From: CAYJEO01 sp964369355
Lineage (GTDB): Bacteria > Bacillota_I > Bacilli_A > RF39 > UBA660
DNA length: 23,358 nucleotides
Assembly: GCA_964369355.1 (NCBI GenBank)
Contig: CAYJEO010000011.1
Location: forward strand, 1-23,358
Direction: 5' to 3'
The notes beneath the pieces are model-generated. The model made no database searches and was not told the origin of the DNA. It saw only the letters and a list, made by a program, of their open reading frames with translations. The position numbers and the translations under genes were made by a program. Positions 7,188-15,998 of this stretch are shown piece by piece. Positions within the stretch are counted from its first letter, which is position 1. Each line of letters opens with the position of its first letter.

Positions 7188-7216
7188 ATAATATCATACA
7201 AATTAATTAATTGCAA
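7188..7216 (-). promoter_or_regulatory. Promoter of tRNA-Ala (TTGCAA-N17-TATTAT)
   Basis: TTGCAA (7216-7211) and TATTAT (7193-7188) are 17 bases apart on the minus strand, with a TGA before the -10 (extended form). The -10 ends 27 bases before the mature tRNA 5' end. Confidence 0.6.
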
Positions 7217-7233
7217 CATTTTTTTTGATTTTT

Positions 7234-8463
7234 TTAATCTATTATATTAGAAATTGCTTTCATAATAGCAATTTTTCCATATTCATAAGTAATTCCACCT
7301 TGTAAATAAGCAATATACGGTTCTCTAATAGGTCCATCACAAGATATTTCTATACTAGAGCCTTGTATGAAGCTTCCTGATGCCATTATTACTTGATCAT
7401 TATAGCCTGGCATTTCCCATGGAAGTGGTAATGTATTTGAATTAATAGCTGATGCTGCTTGTATTCCTTGTGTGAATTTAACTAATAAATCTTTATCTTT
7501 AAAAATAATTTTTTGAACTATATCTGTTCTTAAATCAGTAGCTTTTGGTTCTACTTCTATATTTAAATATTCTAATACTTTACTTGCTAAAGTTATTGTT
7601 TTTAAAGATGATGCTATAGCATTTGGGGCCATATATAATCCTTGTAGCAAATATTTATTTATTCCTAAAGTTGGTCCTACTTCTTTTCCACTACCTGGAA
7701 CAGTTAATCTTTGAGCAGCTAAATCTACTAAGTCTTTTTTACCAGCTACATATGCTCCATTAGGTGCTATTCCTCCACCTAAGTTTTTAATTAAAGAACC
7801 TACTATTATATCTGCTCCTATAGTTAAAGGTGATGTAGTTTCTACAAATTCACAGTAACAATTATCAATCATTATTATTACTTCTTTATCATATTGTCTA
7901 ATAAAATTAATTACTTTTTTTAATTTTTTAATATCTATACTTTTTCTTGTTGAATATCCTGTTGATCTTTGAATTTCTATTACTTTTATTTTTTTATTTG
8001 TTAATGTGTTTTTTATTGAATCATAATCAAAGTCATCATTTATTAAATCTATTTGTTCATAGTTTATATTAAAACTTTTTAATGAACTATTATTAGGCGT
8101 TATCCCTATTACTTCATCTAATGTATCATATGGTTTACCTGTTATTGATAATAAAGTGTCATTAGGTCTTAATAAGGCAAATAAAGTTACTGTTAATGCA
8201 TGACTTCCAGATATGAATTGTGTTCTTACTAAACTATCTTCTGCGTCTAGTATTGTACTAAATACATCTTCTATTGCATCTCTTCCTAAGTCATCATATC
8301 CATATCCAGTTGTTCCAATAAAGTGTGATTCATTTATATTATGTTTTTTAAAAGCATTAATTATATTTAAACTATTTTCATAGCAAATATTATCTATTTG
8401 TTTAAAGTTTTCTTTTAATTCTTCTTCTGCTTTTTCTACTAGTTCTAATACTTTATCAGACAT
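7234..8463 (-). CDS. PLP-dependent enzyme of the methionine gamma-lyase/YnbB ('aluminium resistance') family
   Basis: A 409-residue aminotransferase-fold protein. Family stretches are GTTGYGYDDLGRDAIE near residue 50, QFISGSHALTVTLFALLRP near 82-100, LLSITGKPYDTLDEVIG, Asp200 (IMIDNCYCEF), the cofactor lysine Lys226 in GSLIKNLGGGIAPNGAYVAG, and TVPGSGKEVGPTLG. These mark the YnbB group of cysteine/methionine-lyase-related proteins, usually annotated as methionine gamma-lyase family although the true substrate is uncertain. The start was set at the ATG at 8463, since GGAGG lies six bases upstream inside the SDR gene; the two genes overlap by eight bases and are surely coupled. Confidence 0.87.
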   Translation of the reverse strand: MSDKVLELVEKAEEELKENFKQIDNICYENSLNIINAFKKHNINESHFIGTTGYGYDDLGRDAIEDVFSTILDAEDSLVRTQFISGSHALTVTLFALLRPNDTLLSITGKPYDTLDEVIGITPNNSSLKSFNINYEQIDLINDDFDYDSIKNTLTNKKIKVIEIQRSTGYSTRKSIDIKKLKKVINFIRQYDKEVIIMIDNCYCEFVETTSPLTIGADIIVGSLIKNLGGGIAPNGAYVAGKKDLVDLAAQRLTVPGSGKEVGPTLGINKYLLQGLYMAPNAIASSLKTITLASKVLEYLNIEVEPKATDLRTDIVQKIIFKDKDLLVKFTQGIQAASAINSNTLPLPWEMPGYNDQVIMASGSFIQGSSIEISCDGPIREPYIAYLQGGITYEYGKIAIMKAISNIID

Positions 8464-9202
8464 ATTTACCTCCATCTATTTTTATTGTTGTGCTATTAAT
8501 ATAGTTTGCATCTTCACTGCATAAAAAAGTTATTACTTTTGCTATTTCTTCTGGATTTGCAAATCTTTGTTTTAATATTTTTTTATTTTCTTCTTCTATA
8601 AATTCTTTATCTAATTGTTTATTCATTTCTGTATTTACCCATCCTGGAGCTACTGCGTTTACATTTATGTAAGGTGCAAATTGAACCGCTAAATTATTCG
8701 TTAAAGATATCACAGCCGCTTTTGATGCGTCATAGTCTATACTCATTGGATAGTATGAATCTATTGCATTATTACTAGATACATTTACTATTTTTCCATA
8801 TTTTTTTTCTTTCATGTGCATTTCCACGTGCTTACATACATTGAAAGTTCCTATTAAGTTCGTATCTAGAATTTTTTTAAAATTACTTACTGTTTTGTCT
8901 TCAAATAAAGTATCTATTGCTATACTTGCATTATTAATAACAAAATCTATTTTATTAAATTTTGTTATTATTTCATTTATCATATTTTTAACTTCTTCTT
9001 CTTTTGATACATCACATTTAATACATAGTGTTTTTACACCATAAGTATTTTTTATATATTGTTCTAATTCATCTGCTTCTTTTTGTGAATTATTATAATT
9101 AATAACGACATTTGCTCCTTTTTTTGCAAATTCAATTATTGTTTGCTTTCCTATTCCCTTACTAGAACCTGTTACTAGTGCTACTTTATTTTTAAATTCC
9201 AT
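8456..9202 (-). CDS. SDR-family NAD(P)-dependent oxidoreductase, FabG-like
   Basis: A 248-residue classical short-chain dehydrogenase. The cofactor motif is TGSSKGIG (11-18), followed by NNAS (90-93) and the catalytic Ser142/143, Tyr157 and Lys161 (YDASK). The C-terminal phrase NAVAPGWVNTEM and the final INSTTIKIDGGKYV are typical of FabG-like 3-oxoacyl-ACP reductases, which use NADPH. No fatty-acid synthesis genes are adjacent; instead it is translationally coupled to the YnbB-type PLP enzyme, so a different small keto or hydroxy substrate is possible. GCGAGGGAT lies upstream of the ATG. Confidence 0.85.
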   Translation of the reverse strand: MEFKNKVALVTGSSKGIGKQTIIEFAKKGANVVINYNNSQKEADELEQYIKNTYGVKTLCIKCDVSKEEEVKNMINEIITKFNKIDFVINNASIAIDTLFEDKTVSNFKKILDTNLIGTFNVCKHVEMHMKEKKYGKIVNVSSNNAIDSYYPMSIDYDASKAAVISLTNNLAVQFAPYINVNAVAPGWVNTEMNKQLDKEFIEEENKKILKQRFANPEEIAKVITFLCSEDANYINSTTIKIDGGKYV

Positions 9203-9226
9203 AATATCCCTCGCTAATCAAATATA

Positions 9227-9235
9227 TTATAGCAT
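9227..9235 (-). promoter_or_regulatory. Extended -10 promoter of the SDR gene
   Basis: TGCTATAAT on the minus strand, directly after the T run of the prepilin terminator and 24 bases before the SDR start. Any -35 would lie inside the terminator hairpin. Confidence 0.45.
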
Positions 9236-9263
9236 AAAAAAACTAATTATTTTAATTAGTTTT
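9235..9263 (-). terminator. Intrinsic terminator of the prepilin-like gene
   Basis: AAAACTAATT and AATTAGTTTT pair around a short A/T loop; T's follow on the minus strand. It lies ten bases after the stop. Confidence 0.7.
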
Positions 9264-9273
9264 GTTTTACTAT

Positions 9274-10827
9274 TTATGAATTTGCTAATACTGCTCTTGC
9301 TGAGTTAAGTGCATTTCTTTCACCATAAGCAGAGCCAAAAGAAAATATCCCTTGCATGAAATTATCACTATTTAATCCACCACGCAATATTGTTACTGTA
9401 GATGGTTCGATGAACTGAGCAAAATCATTATTCCAATTTCCATATGTATTGAAAGATCCTGATGGTATAGAAGCAGTATAATTACTACCATTTAATTCTC
9501 TAATTGCATCGCCTTTTAAGCTTTTTTCAACATTTAATCTGTCTATATTATATTCATATAAATCATAATATTTTTCTTCTGGGAAAGTTATAAATCCTGT
9601 TAAGTTATTATTAATAGAACCTGAACTGTTTTTTATTAATGACATAGTATATTCCCAACGACCACCGGCCATATCATATATACCTGTTATATTATTATTT
9701 GTACTTGCCAGTATTCCTAATTCTGTATTCCATTTATTACTATTAGGACAACTTGCTTTTATCGATATCTCACCACCATAACAACCTGTTGTTAAAACAA
9801 AGTTATTTAGATAATAAGAATTATTTTCTATTCTATTCGTACACGTTCCATCACTGTTACATACACCATACTTTGATTGTGAAAAGTATGCAACTAATCC
9901 CCATTCTGTATTTTTTATCATGTGTACATCACTACTTGAATCTAATCCATTTGTATTATTTATTTCTCTTATTTTATAATAAAATTCTGCCATAGATAGA
10001 TTAGTCACTGAATCAACATTTGGAATTATTTTATTTTCGGCTGATATTTCAAATTTACCAATCCATAACCCTTTTTGTTCTTCTGTCCCAAAAGTAAAAG
10101 CAGGGTGTGCGTTTTCATTTTGTTGAACAAATTCTATTTCTATAGCAGTTTGTGCATTAACGATTGTTGTTTCATCATAATTATATCTCGGTATCCACAC
10201 AAACATTTGTTGAATATTTTGCATTTCTATTATGCTACCTACTGTTGTGTCAGTTCCTTCTGTAACAACTACTGCATTTGCCCATTGTTTATTTTCATAG
10301 TCATACCATTTTTCTTTAATGTCAGCACTTATTACGGTTCCATCTTGGTTTATAGTAACAGGAACTAATCCTGGAGATATTTGTGGGTCCAAACCTTTTA
10401 GTATACTATCTGAGTAAATAGTCAAAGGCGCGCAGTCTTCTTTTGATACTTTATCATCTATTAACACTTCTGTGGAATCATACCCTTTTGTGTAACAGGC
10501 ACCATCTAAATATACAGCTACAGATATTTTACTGTCCTTAACAGTAACTATGCCATTATCTGGTTTATTAGTTAAGTGTATGTATGCAAAAATGTTTTCT
10601 TCTTTTTGAATTTTACCATATATTTCTGACTCACTATCTAAAGATTCTGTTCCTATTAAAGTTTCTGCGCTATCTGCTATCATTGAGACTGTACTTTTAT
10701 TGGCAGATATTTTTGACTCATCTATTATACCTAAGATAATAGGTGTTGCAATTGCCATTATTATTACTAGTATAACTAGTACTGCTAGTAATTCTATTAA
10801 TGTGAATCCTCGTTTTTTATTTTTCAT
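9274..10827 (-). CDS. Large prepilin-like protein with FGE/C-type-lectin-like C-terminal domain
   Basis: A 517-residue protein beginning with a type IV prepilin leader: KKRG before Phe8, the processing site G7/F8, Glu12 at mature position +5, and a hydrophobic helix (TLIELLAVLVILVII). The pseudopilin-like part runs to about 140 and has two Cys (GACYTKGY, KEDCAP). A linker with KWYDYENKQWANAV follows. The rest carries features I associate with formylglycine-generating-enzyme/C-type-lectin folds: MFVWIPRYNYDE, NAHPAFTFGTEEQKGLWIGKF, WGLVAYFSQSKYG, IYDMAGGRWEY and ILRGGLNSD with a closing SARAVL. It is probably displayed on the cell surface, possibly for binding rather than catalysis. GAGGAGAACAAT precedes the ATG. 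No pilus assembly gene lies in the window. Confidence 0.8.
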   Translation of the reverse strand: MKNKKRGFTLIELLAVLVILVIIMAIATPIILGIIDESKISANKSTVSMIADSAETLIGTESLDSESEIYGKIQKEENIFAYIHLTNKPDNGIVTVKDSKISVAVYLDGACYTKGYDSTEVLIDDKVSKEDCAPLTIYSDSILKGLDPQISPGLVPVTINQDGTVISADIKEKWYDYENKQWANAVVVTEGTDTTVGSIIEMQNIQQMFVWIPRYNYDETTIVNAQTAIEIEFVQQNENAHPAFTFGTEEQKGLWIGKFEISAENKIIPNVDSVTNLSMAEFYYKIREINNTNGLDSSSDVHMIKNTEWGLVAYFSQSKYGVCNSDGTCTNRIENNSYYLNNFVLTTGCYGGEISIKASCPNSNKWNTELGILASTNNNITGIYDMAGGRWEYTMSLIKNSSGSINNNLTGFITFPEEKYYDLYEYNIDRLNVEKSLKGDAIRELNGSNYTASIPSGSFNTYGNWNNDFAQFIEPSTVTILRGGLNSDNFMQGIFSFGSAYGERNALNSARAVLANS

Positions 10828-10877
10828 ATTGTTCTCCTCTTTTTATCTTTCCTTATTTTTCATAATATATACATTTA

Positions 10878-12080
10878 TCATTTAACATTGTATACATTAA
10901 AATATAATTCATTAAAGTTTAACTCTTCATTTTTAATTAATGTTTTTTTGTTTGTTTTATCTGAATAATATTTTATTTCATCATTTGTTTGATAATAAAT
11001 ATATTCATCTATTAAAATAAATTTTTTTATATTTTCTTCTTCAAATAAATATGTTTTTATTTCAGGATTTTCTTTTGTTGATCTATATACAATAGTTTTA
11101 TCTTCTAATACTTCTTGATAATAGTAAAATCCATTTTCATTTCCTATTTGTGCAATTACATTTTCGACTGGTTTTTCTATAATAAAATATAAATTTTCTA
11201 TTACTGCATCATTTGCAGATCTTTCTTCCCATGTATTTATATTATAAAATTTAATATCATCAGTACTGTTTCCTACTTCTTTTATTTTTGCATTTTCTAA
11301 ATCTATTTCATATTGTTTTCTTGTGTCTTTATCAAATATGTATACGTTATTATCTACTATACCTTGAATATATGAGTTTTTTGATAAAGTGATATTTATT
11401 TGCTCTTGTTTTTGATTTTCAATATTAATTATATTTAGTTTTGTATATTCTTGTGATTGTCTTGTAGGAACTAAATAATATTTATCTACCAAAATAATTA
11501 AGTTTGTATCATATGTATTATTGTCATTTAAAATAATATTATTTATAGTTTCATCTATTATATATACTCCTTTATAATTAGATATTGCCAATGTATGATT
11601 TTCTAATACATTATTTTGATATAAAGTTATTGGGTACTCTTCTTTGCTATTTTCTAAATTGTCACTAAATTGTTCTAAATTAGGAATTTCTTCAGCAAAA
11701 TTTATTAGTTCTATAGGTTTGTTTTCTATATCATGATAATTTTTAACTACATTATTTTCATAGCATAAAATTGTGCTATCTATATCATCTTTATATATAA
11801 CACCAATACACATTCCGTTTAATGTTTTTATTTCTTTTATTAATCCTTGTTCATTAAATTCTTGATCAAATAATGAAATAGTATATTTTAATTGTTCTGC
11901 TTCTATTAATATATTAATATGCTCTTTTAAATTGTCTTCTATTAATTTTTCTTCTACTTTAATTTCTATATTTTCATCTGTTAATGTATAACTTATTTGA
12001 GTTGGAGTTTCTTTTACTACTATTGATAAAATTATATATATTATTAATAGTGTAATAAATGTTATTAATAATTTTTTCAT
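10878..12080 (-). CDS. Single-pass membrane protein of unknown function, beta-rich extracellular part
   Basis: A 400-residue protein. An N-terminal hydrophobic helix (LLITFITLLIIYIILSIVV) anchors it, and the remaining 375 residues should lie outside. That part is acidic and full of short beta-like repeats with recurrent Tyr pairs (GVYIIDE, NNVYIFDK, YIYYQTNDEIKYYSDK), suggestive of a beta-propeller but with no family I can name. The ATG at 12080 was chosen because the hydrophobic helix follows at once and the -10 box is 23 bases upstream. It is followed after 50 bases by the prepilin-like gene with no terminator between, so both may be on one transcript and share a surface role. Confidence 0.7.
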   Translation of the reverse strand: MKKLLITFITLLIIYIILSIVVKETPTQISYTLTDENIEIKVEEKLIEDNLKEHINILIEAEQLKYTISLFDQEFNEQGLIKEIKTLNGMCIGVIYKDDIDSTILCYENNVVKNYHDIENKPIELINFAEEIPNLEQFSDNLENSKEEYPITLYQNNVLENHTLAISNYKGVYIIDETINNIILNDNNTYDTNLIILVDKYYLVPTRQSQEYTKLNIINIENQKQEQINITLSKNSYIQGIVDNNVYIFDKDTRKQYEIDLENAKIKEVGNSTDDIKFYNINTWEERSANDAVIENLYFIIEKPVENVIAQIGNENGFYYYQEVLEDKTIVYRSTKENPEIKTYLFEEENIKKFILIDEYIYYQTNDEIKYYSDKTNKKTLIKNEELNFNELYFNVYNVK

Positions 12081-12102
12081 ACTACCACTACTTTCTTCTT
12101 TA

Positions 12103-12131
12103 ATTATAATATATATTTGCATTTGTTTCAA
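12103..12131 (-). promoter_or_regulatory. Promoter of the surface-protein pair (TTGAAA-N17-TATAAT)
   Basis: TTGAAA (12131-12126) and TATAAT (12108-12103) are 17 bases apart on the minus strand, just past the PH-gene terminator. This is the best sigma-70/sigma-A consensus in the window. Confidence 0.65.
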
Positions 12132-12132
12132 G

Positions 12133-12164
12133 AAAAAAGAATGGTTATTTTTTTCCCATTCTTC
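12133..12164 (-). terminator. Intrinsic terminator of the secA operon
   Basis: AAGAATGG and CCATTCTT pair around an A-rich loop that contains the TAA stop of the PH-like gene; TTTTTTC follows on the minus strand. Confidence 0.7.
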
Positions 12165-12576
12165 TTTTTTCTTCCATCATAAATTCTGTTATTTTAGTTT
12201 CTATTTCTGGTAATGCTTCTTTTTGGATATTTGATAAACATACTTTTTCATTTACTGTATCAATATGTACTTTTCCCCATAAAACACCCATTTTTACTTT
12301 TAAATCATTAAATAAATCTGGTGTGATTGTTATGAAGAAGTATCCGAATATCATTCTTTTTTGCCCTAACATAACTCTTTTATTTGTTACTGCTACAACA
12401 TATGTAGTAATAATATCTAATGGATTATCATTTTTTTGAGCTGCAAATACATATCTGATTTCTTCCCCTGGATTTAAATGACGTTCTACTATTTTAGAGT
12501 GTGATTTTATTCTCCAAGATATTGTAAAAGGATATCTTTTTTTAAATTCTTTTGCTTTTGTATATATTAAACTCAT
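12145..12576 (-). CDS. PH-like domain protein
   Basis: A 143-residue protein without membrane segments. The central part, HLNPGEEIRYVFAAQKN followed by TTYVVAVTNKRVMLGQKRM and a hydrophobic strand (IFGYFFITI), has the look of bacterial PH-like (bPH/YvbH-type) domains, small barrels often associated with membranes. The C-terminus is charged and helical. The ATG at 12576 follows the stop of the thioredoxin-like gene by one base with AGGTGAAT upstream; an in-frame GTG lies three codons earlier but is less well placed. It is the last gene of the secA transcription unit. The function is unknown. Confidence 0.7.
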   Translation of the reverse strand: MSLIYTKAKEFKKRYPFTISWRIKSHSKIVERHLNPGEEIRYVFAAQKNDNPLDIITTYVVAVTNKRVMLGQKRMIFGYFFITITPDLFNDLKVKMGVLWGKVHIDTVNEKVCLSNIQKEALPEIETKITEFMMEEKRRMGKK

Positions 12577-12577
12577 A

Positions 12578-13393
12578 CTATTCACCTAACATTCCATTGT
12601 TTTCAAGTAAAGCTTTAAATGATTCTACTGATGTATATGTTAATTCAGCTGTAATTTCACCATTTTCAACTATAATAGCTGAAGGGATAGTTATATTTGA
12701 TGAACTTTCTTGATATAGGCTAAATGTACTTGCTATTAAATCTGCATCTTCTTGGACTCTTATATCTATTACATTAAATGTAATATTTTCTTCATTTGAT
12801 ATTTGTTTTAATCCATCTAACATTTCTATTACTGCAAAATTAACCGGTGTTGCTAATACATATAGATTTTTACCTGTTTTTGAAGTCTCAACTAATTCTT
12901 CTGCTTCAATATAATTTAAAGTTAATTGTTGCTCTTCTGTTAAAAATTCTGCTTTAATTAAGAAGTCATATAAATCTTCTTCTGGCATATACCCTGGATT
13001 ATAAGCTATAGTTTCCCCATTTTTTACTACTGCTATAAATGGTGTACCAAATTCTTCCATATTTGTTCCTGGTACCATTGTTGTTACTATTTCTTCTAAG
13101 ATAGTTGAACTTATTTCATCTGAGTTAATATAAGTGTATTCAAATCCAAATTCTTCTTTCAAACTATCTAGTGTTGGTTCCATATATGTACAATATGAAC
13201 ATGTTGGTCTACCAATATATATTAGTTCTGATGTATTTCCATTATATAATTCATTGAAATTTGATAATTCTAATTTTTCTTTGTTTTCTACTTCTATTAA
13301 CGAAAACATTACTATAATTACAAATACTGCAAGAGCTATTAATAATCTTAATCCTCTTTTATTTGTATTTTCTATTCCTTTTTTAGTTGCCAT
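12578..13393 (-). CDS. Membrane-anchored thioredoxin-like protein
   Basis: A 271-residue protein with a short basic cytoplasmic start, a membrane helix at 15-33 (LRLLIALAVFVIIVMFSLI) and an outer part. The first domain holds LIYIGRPTCSYC (Cys65-x-x-Cys68), the redox motif of thioredoxin-fold proteins, and GTPFIAVVKNGE with the cis-Pro region. A second half (NFAVIEMLDGLKQ, then ITIPSAIIVENGEI) looks like another thioredoxin fold without the Cys pair. It could reduce or isomerise disulfides outside the membrane. The ORF could extend to 13441 inside secA, but the ATG at 13393, eight bases after the secA stop, fits better. Being next to secA suggests work on exported proteins, which is inference. 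Confidence 0.8.
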   Translation of the reverse strand: MATKKGIENTNKRGLRLLIALAVFVIIVMFSLIEVENKEKLELSNFNELYNGNTSELIYIGRPTCSYCTYMEPTLDSLKEEFGFEYTYINSDEISSTILEEIVTTMVPGTNMEEFGTPFIAVVKNGETIAYNPGYMPEEDLYDFLIKAEFLTEEQQLTLNYIEAEELVETSKTGKNLYVLATPVNFAVIEMLDGLKQISNEENITFNVIDIRVQEDADLIASTFSLYQESSSNITIPSAIIVENGEITAELTYTSVESFKALLENNGMLGE

Positions 13394-13400
13394 TTTTTCC

Positions 13401-15890
13401 CTACTTTCCACAACAGTTTTTATACTTTTTACCACTTCCACATGGGCATGGTTCGTTTCTACCTATTTTTTCTACTTTTTTAGGTTGTTGTTTTTTTGTT
13501 TTACTTAGATCATTATTTGCTTGCCCTTTTAAAACTTGTGTTCTTTCAATATTTTGTCTTATTTGAGCTTTTACTAGGAAATGAGTTATGTCTTTGTCTA
13601 ATCTGTCTAAAAGTTGTTCTAATAATTCATAACCTTCTTTTGTATATGCTCTTAACGGATTACTTTGTGAATAACTTCTTAAATGTATTCCTTCTCTTAA
13701 GTGTGACATTGTATTAATATGTTCCATCCAATTTGTATCAATTAATTTTAATGATAATGCTTTTTCTGATTCATTAATTATTTCTTTCGGAAATTCTTTT
13801 GTTTTTTCTTCATATTCTAATACTAATTTGTTATATAAAAATTCAATTATAGCATCTGTATTTAAATTTTTTAATTCTTCTACTTTTAAATTATTTTTAT
13901 ATAATTCATTTATAGACTCGACTAATTCTGATAAATCATTTTCATTTATTTTATTTTGATCATTTGAATGTTGTAAAACTAATAATTCTATATATCCATA
14001 GAAGTTATTTAAAATAGTTTCTCTTATTGATTCACTATCTAATATTTCGTTTCTTTTTTCATATATAGTTTCTCTATGTCTATTAATTACATCATCATAT
14101 TCTAATAAACTTTTTCTTATATCAAAGTTGTTTCCTTCTACTCTTTTTTGAGCATTTTCAACAAATTTAGCAAATGGTTTTAATCTTAATGATAGATCAC
14201 CAGTCATGTCTACTCTTGAAAGTAATGCTTTAAATCTTTCTCCACCGAATCTTCTCATTAAGTCATCTTCAAACGATATACAAAATTGAGTAGTACCTGG
14301 GTCACCTTGACGTCCAGAACGTCCTCTTAATTGGTTGTCTATACGTCTTGATTCATGTCTTTCTGTACCGATTACCATTAATCCACCTAAAGCTTTAGTT
14401 TCTTCTGTTAATTTAATATCTGTTCCACGTCCAGCCATATTAGTTGCTATTGTTACTGCTCCAACTTGACCAGCATTGGCAATAATTTCTGCTTCTCTCT
14501 CATGGTTTTTAGCATTTAAAACTTCGTGTTTAATTTTTGCTTTTTTTAATGCTTCACTTATTTTTTCACTTGTTTCTACGGCTATTGTACCAACTAAAAC
14601 TGGTTGCCCTGTTTTTTGTCTTTCAGCTATTTCTTTTACTATTGCTTCAAATTTTGCTTTTTCATTTACAAAGAATAAATCTCCATAGTCTTGTCTTGCT
14701 ATTGGTTTGTTTGTAGGTATTTGAATAACATACATGTTATAAATATCTCTTAATTCTTCTTCTTCTGTTTTTGCAGTACCTGTCATACCAGATAATTTTT
14801 TATACATTCTAAATAAATTTTGGAATGTAATTGTTGCTAAGGTTTTTGTTTCTTCATTAATTACTACTTTTTCTTTTGCTTCAATTGCTTGGTGTAACCC
14901 ATCTGAAAAGTTTCTACCTTTCATTAAACGACCAGTAAATTGGTCTACTATTAATATTTGGTTATTTTCAACTACGTAGTCTACATCTTTTTTCATTCTA
15001 TAGTTTGCTGCTAATGCTTGATTTATAAAATGCACTAAATTTGTATTATCTATATCATATAGATTTTTTATTCCAAATGCTTGTTCAGCTTTTGATATAC
15101 CAGTATCATCTAATGCTACTGATCTTGTTTTTTCATCATATATATATCCATTATTTTCTTTTAATGTTTTTGCAAATCTATCTGTATCTATATACATATT
15201 ACTTTGTTGCATTCTTCCACCTGAAATAATTAAAGGTGTTCTTGCTTCATCTATTAATACTGAATCGATTTCATCTACTATTACGTAGTTTAATGGTCTT
15301 TGAACTCTATTTTCTGCTTTTACTACCATGTTATCTCTTAAGTAATCAAATCCAATTTCATTGTTAGTTGAGTACATGATATCACAAGCATAAGCTTTTT
15401 GTTTTTCTTGCGGATTTAATTCTCTATAGTTTACTCCTACAGTTAGACCTAGAAATCTATAGATTTCGCCCATCCACTCAGCATCTCTACTTGCTAAGTA
15501 TTCATTTACTGTGATGATATGAACTCCATCACCAGTTAAAGCATTTAAATATGCAGGTAATGTTGAAGTTAATGTTTTACCTTCTCCAGTTTTCATTTCT
15601 GCTATATTACCATAGTGAATTGTTAATCCACCTAATAATTGTACAAAGTAAGGTTTTTCTCCAATTACTCTATATGCTGCTTCTCTAACTGTTGCAAATG
15701 CTTCTACCTTAATATCTTCTAAAGTTTCTCCATTTGCTAATCTTTCTTTGAATTCTTTTGTTTTATTTTTTAATTGATCATCTGTTAATTTTATATATTC
15801 TTCATCTAATTGCATTACTTTATTTGCAATGATTTTAAATTTTTCTAATTCTTTATGTTCATGATCAAAGATTTTTTTAAAAATTTTCAT
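13401..15890 (-). CDS. secA: Protein translocase subunit SecA
   Basis: An 829-residue preprotein translocase ATPase. Visible are the Walker A stretch MKTGEGKTLTSTLPAYLNAL, the DEAD-box region VDEIDSVLIDEARTPLIISG, TGTAKTEEEE, the helicase motifs MAGRGTDIKL and QLRGRSGRQGDPG, the helical wing and scaffold, and the C-terminal zinc-binding tail PCPCGSGKKYKNCCG that contacts SecB or ribosomes. It drives Sec-dependent secretion at the SecYEG channel. The start was set at the ATG at 15890 (MKIFKKIFDHEHKE), with AAGGA upstream; seven further in-frame codons to 15911 do not match the family. secA heads an operon with the thioredoxin-like and PH-like genes. Confidence 0.97.
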   Translation of the reverse strand: MKIFKKIFDHEHKELEKFKIIANKVMQLDEEYIKLTDDQLKNKTKEFKERLANGETLEDIKVEAFATVREAAYRVIGEKPYFVQLLGGLTIHYGNIAEMKTGEGKTLTSTLPAYLNALTGDGVHIITVNEYLASRDAEWMGEIYRFLGLTVGVNYRELNPQEKQKAYACDIMYSTNNEIGFDYLRDNMVVKAENRVQRPLNYVIVDEIDSVLIDEARTPLIISGGRMQQSNMYIDTDRFAKTLKENNGYIYDEKTRSVALDDTGISKAEQAFGIKNLYDIDNTNLVHFINQALAANYRMKKDVDYVVENNQILIVDQFTGRLMKGRNFSDGLHQAIEAKEKVVINEETKTLATITFQNLFRMYKKLSGMTGTAKTEEEELRDIYNMYVIQIPTNKPIARQDYGDLFFVNEKAKFEAIVKEIAERQKTGQPVLVGTIAVETSEKISEALKKAKIKHEVLNAKNHEREAEIIANAGQVGAVTIATNMAGRGTDIKLTEETKALGGLMVIGTERHESRRIDNQLRGRSGRQGDPGTTQFCISFEDDLMRRFGGERFKALLSRVDMTGDLSLRLKPFAKFVENAQKRVEGNNFDIRKSLLEYDDVINRHRETIYEKRNEILDSESIRETILNNFYGYIELLVLQHSNDQNKINENDLSELVESINELYKNNLKVEELKNLNTDAIIEFLYNKLVLEYEEKTKEFPKEIINESEKALSLKLIDTNWMEHINTMSHLREGIHLRSYSQSNPLRAYTKEGYELLEQLLDRLDKDITHFLVKAQIRQNIERTQVLKGQANNDLSKTKKQQPKKVEKIGRNEPCPCGSGKKYKNCCGK

Positions 15891-15976
15891 TTTATCAATC
15901 CTTCCGTACAATATAATTTTACCAAAAATTATTGAAAAAACCTAGCAAAATCAACTTTTTCATCTATTTTTCATAA

Positions 15977-15998
15977 ATAAAAAAGGCTTTAAAGCCTT
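15977..15998 (-). terminator. Intrinsic terminator of hpf
   Basis: The palindrome AAGGCTTT/AAAGCCTT is followed by T's on the minus strand. The hpf stop TAA (15999-15997) overlaps the first arm. Confidence 0.75.

Noticed and set aside
9274..9700. Variable repeat of a diversity-generating retroelement in the prepilin-like gene
   Set aside because: The fold is suggestive, but no template repeat, reverse transcriptase or initiation hairpin is visible in the window.
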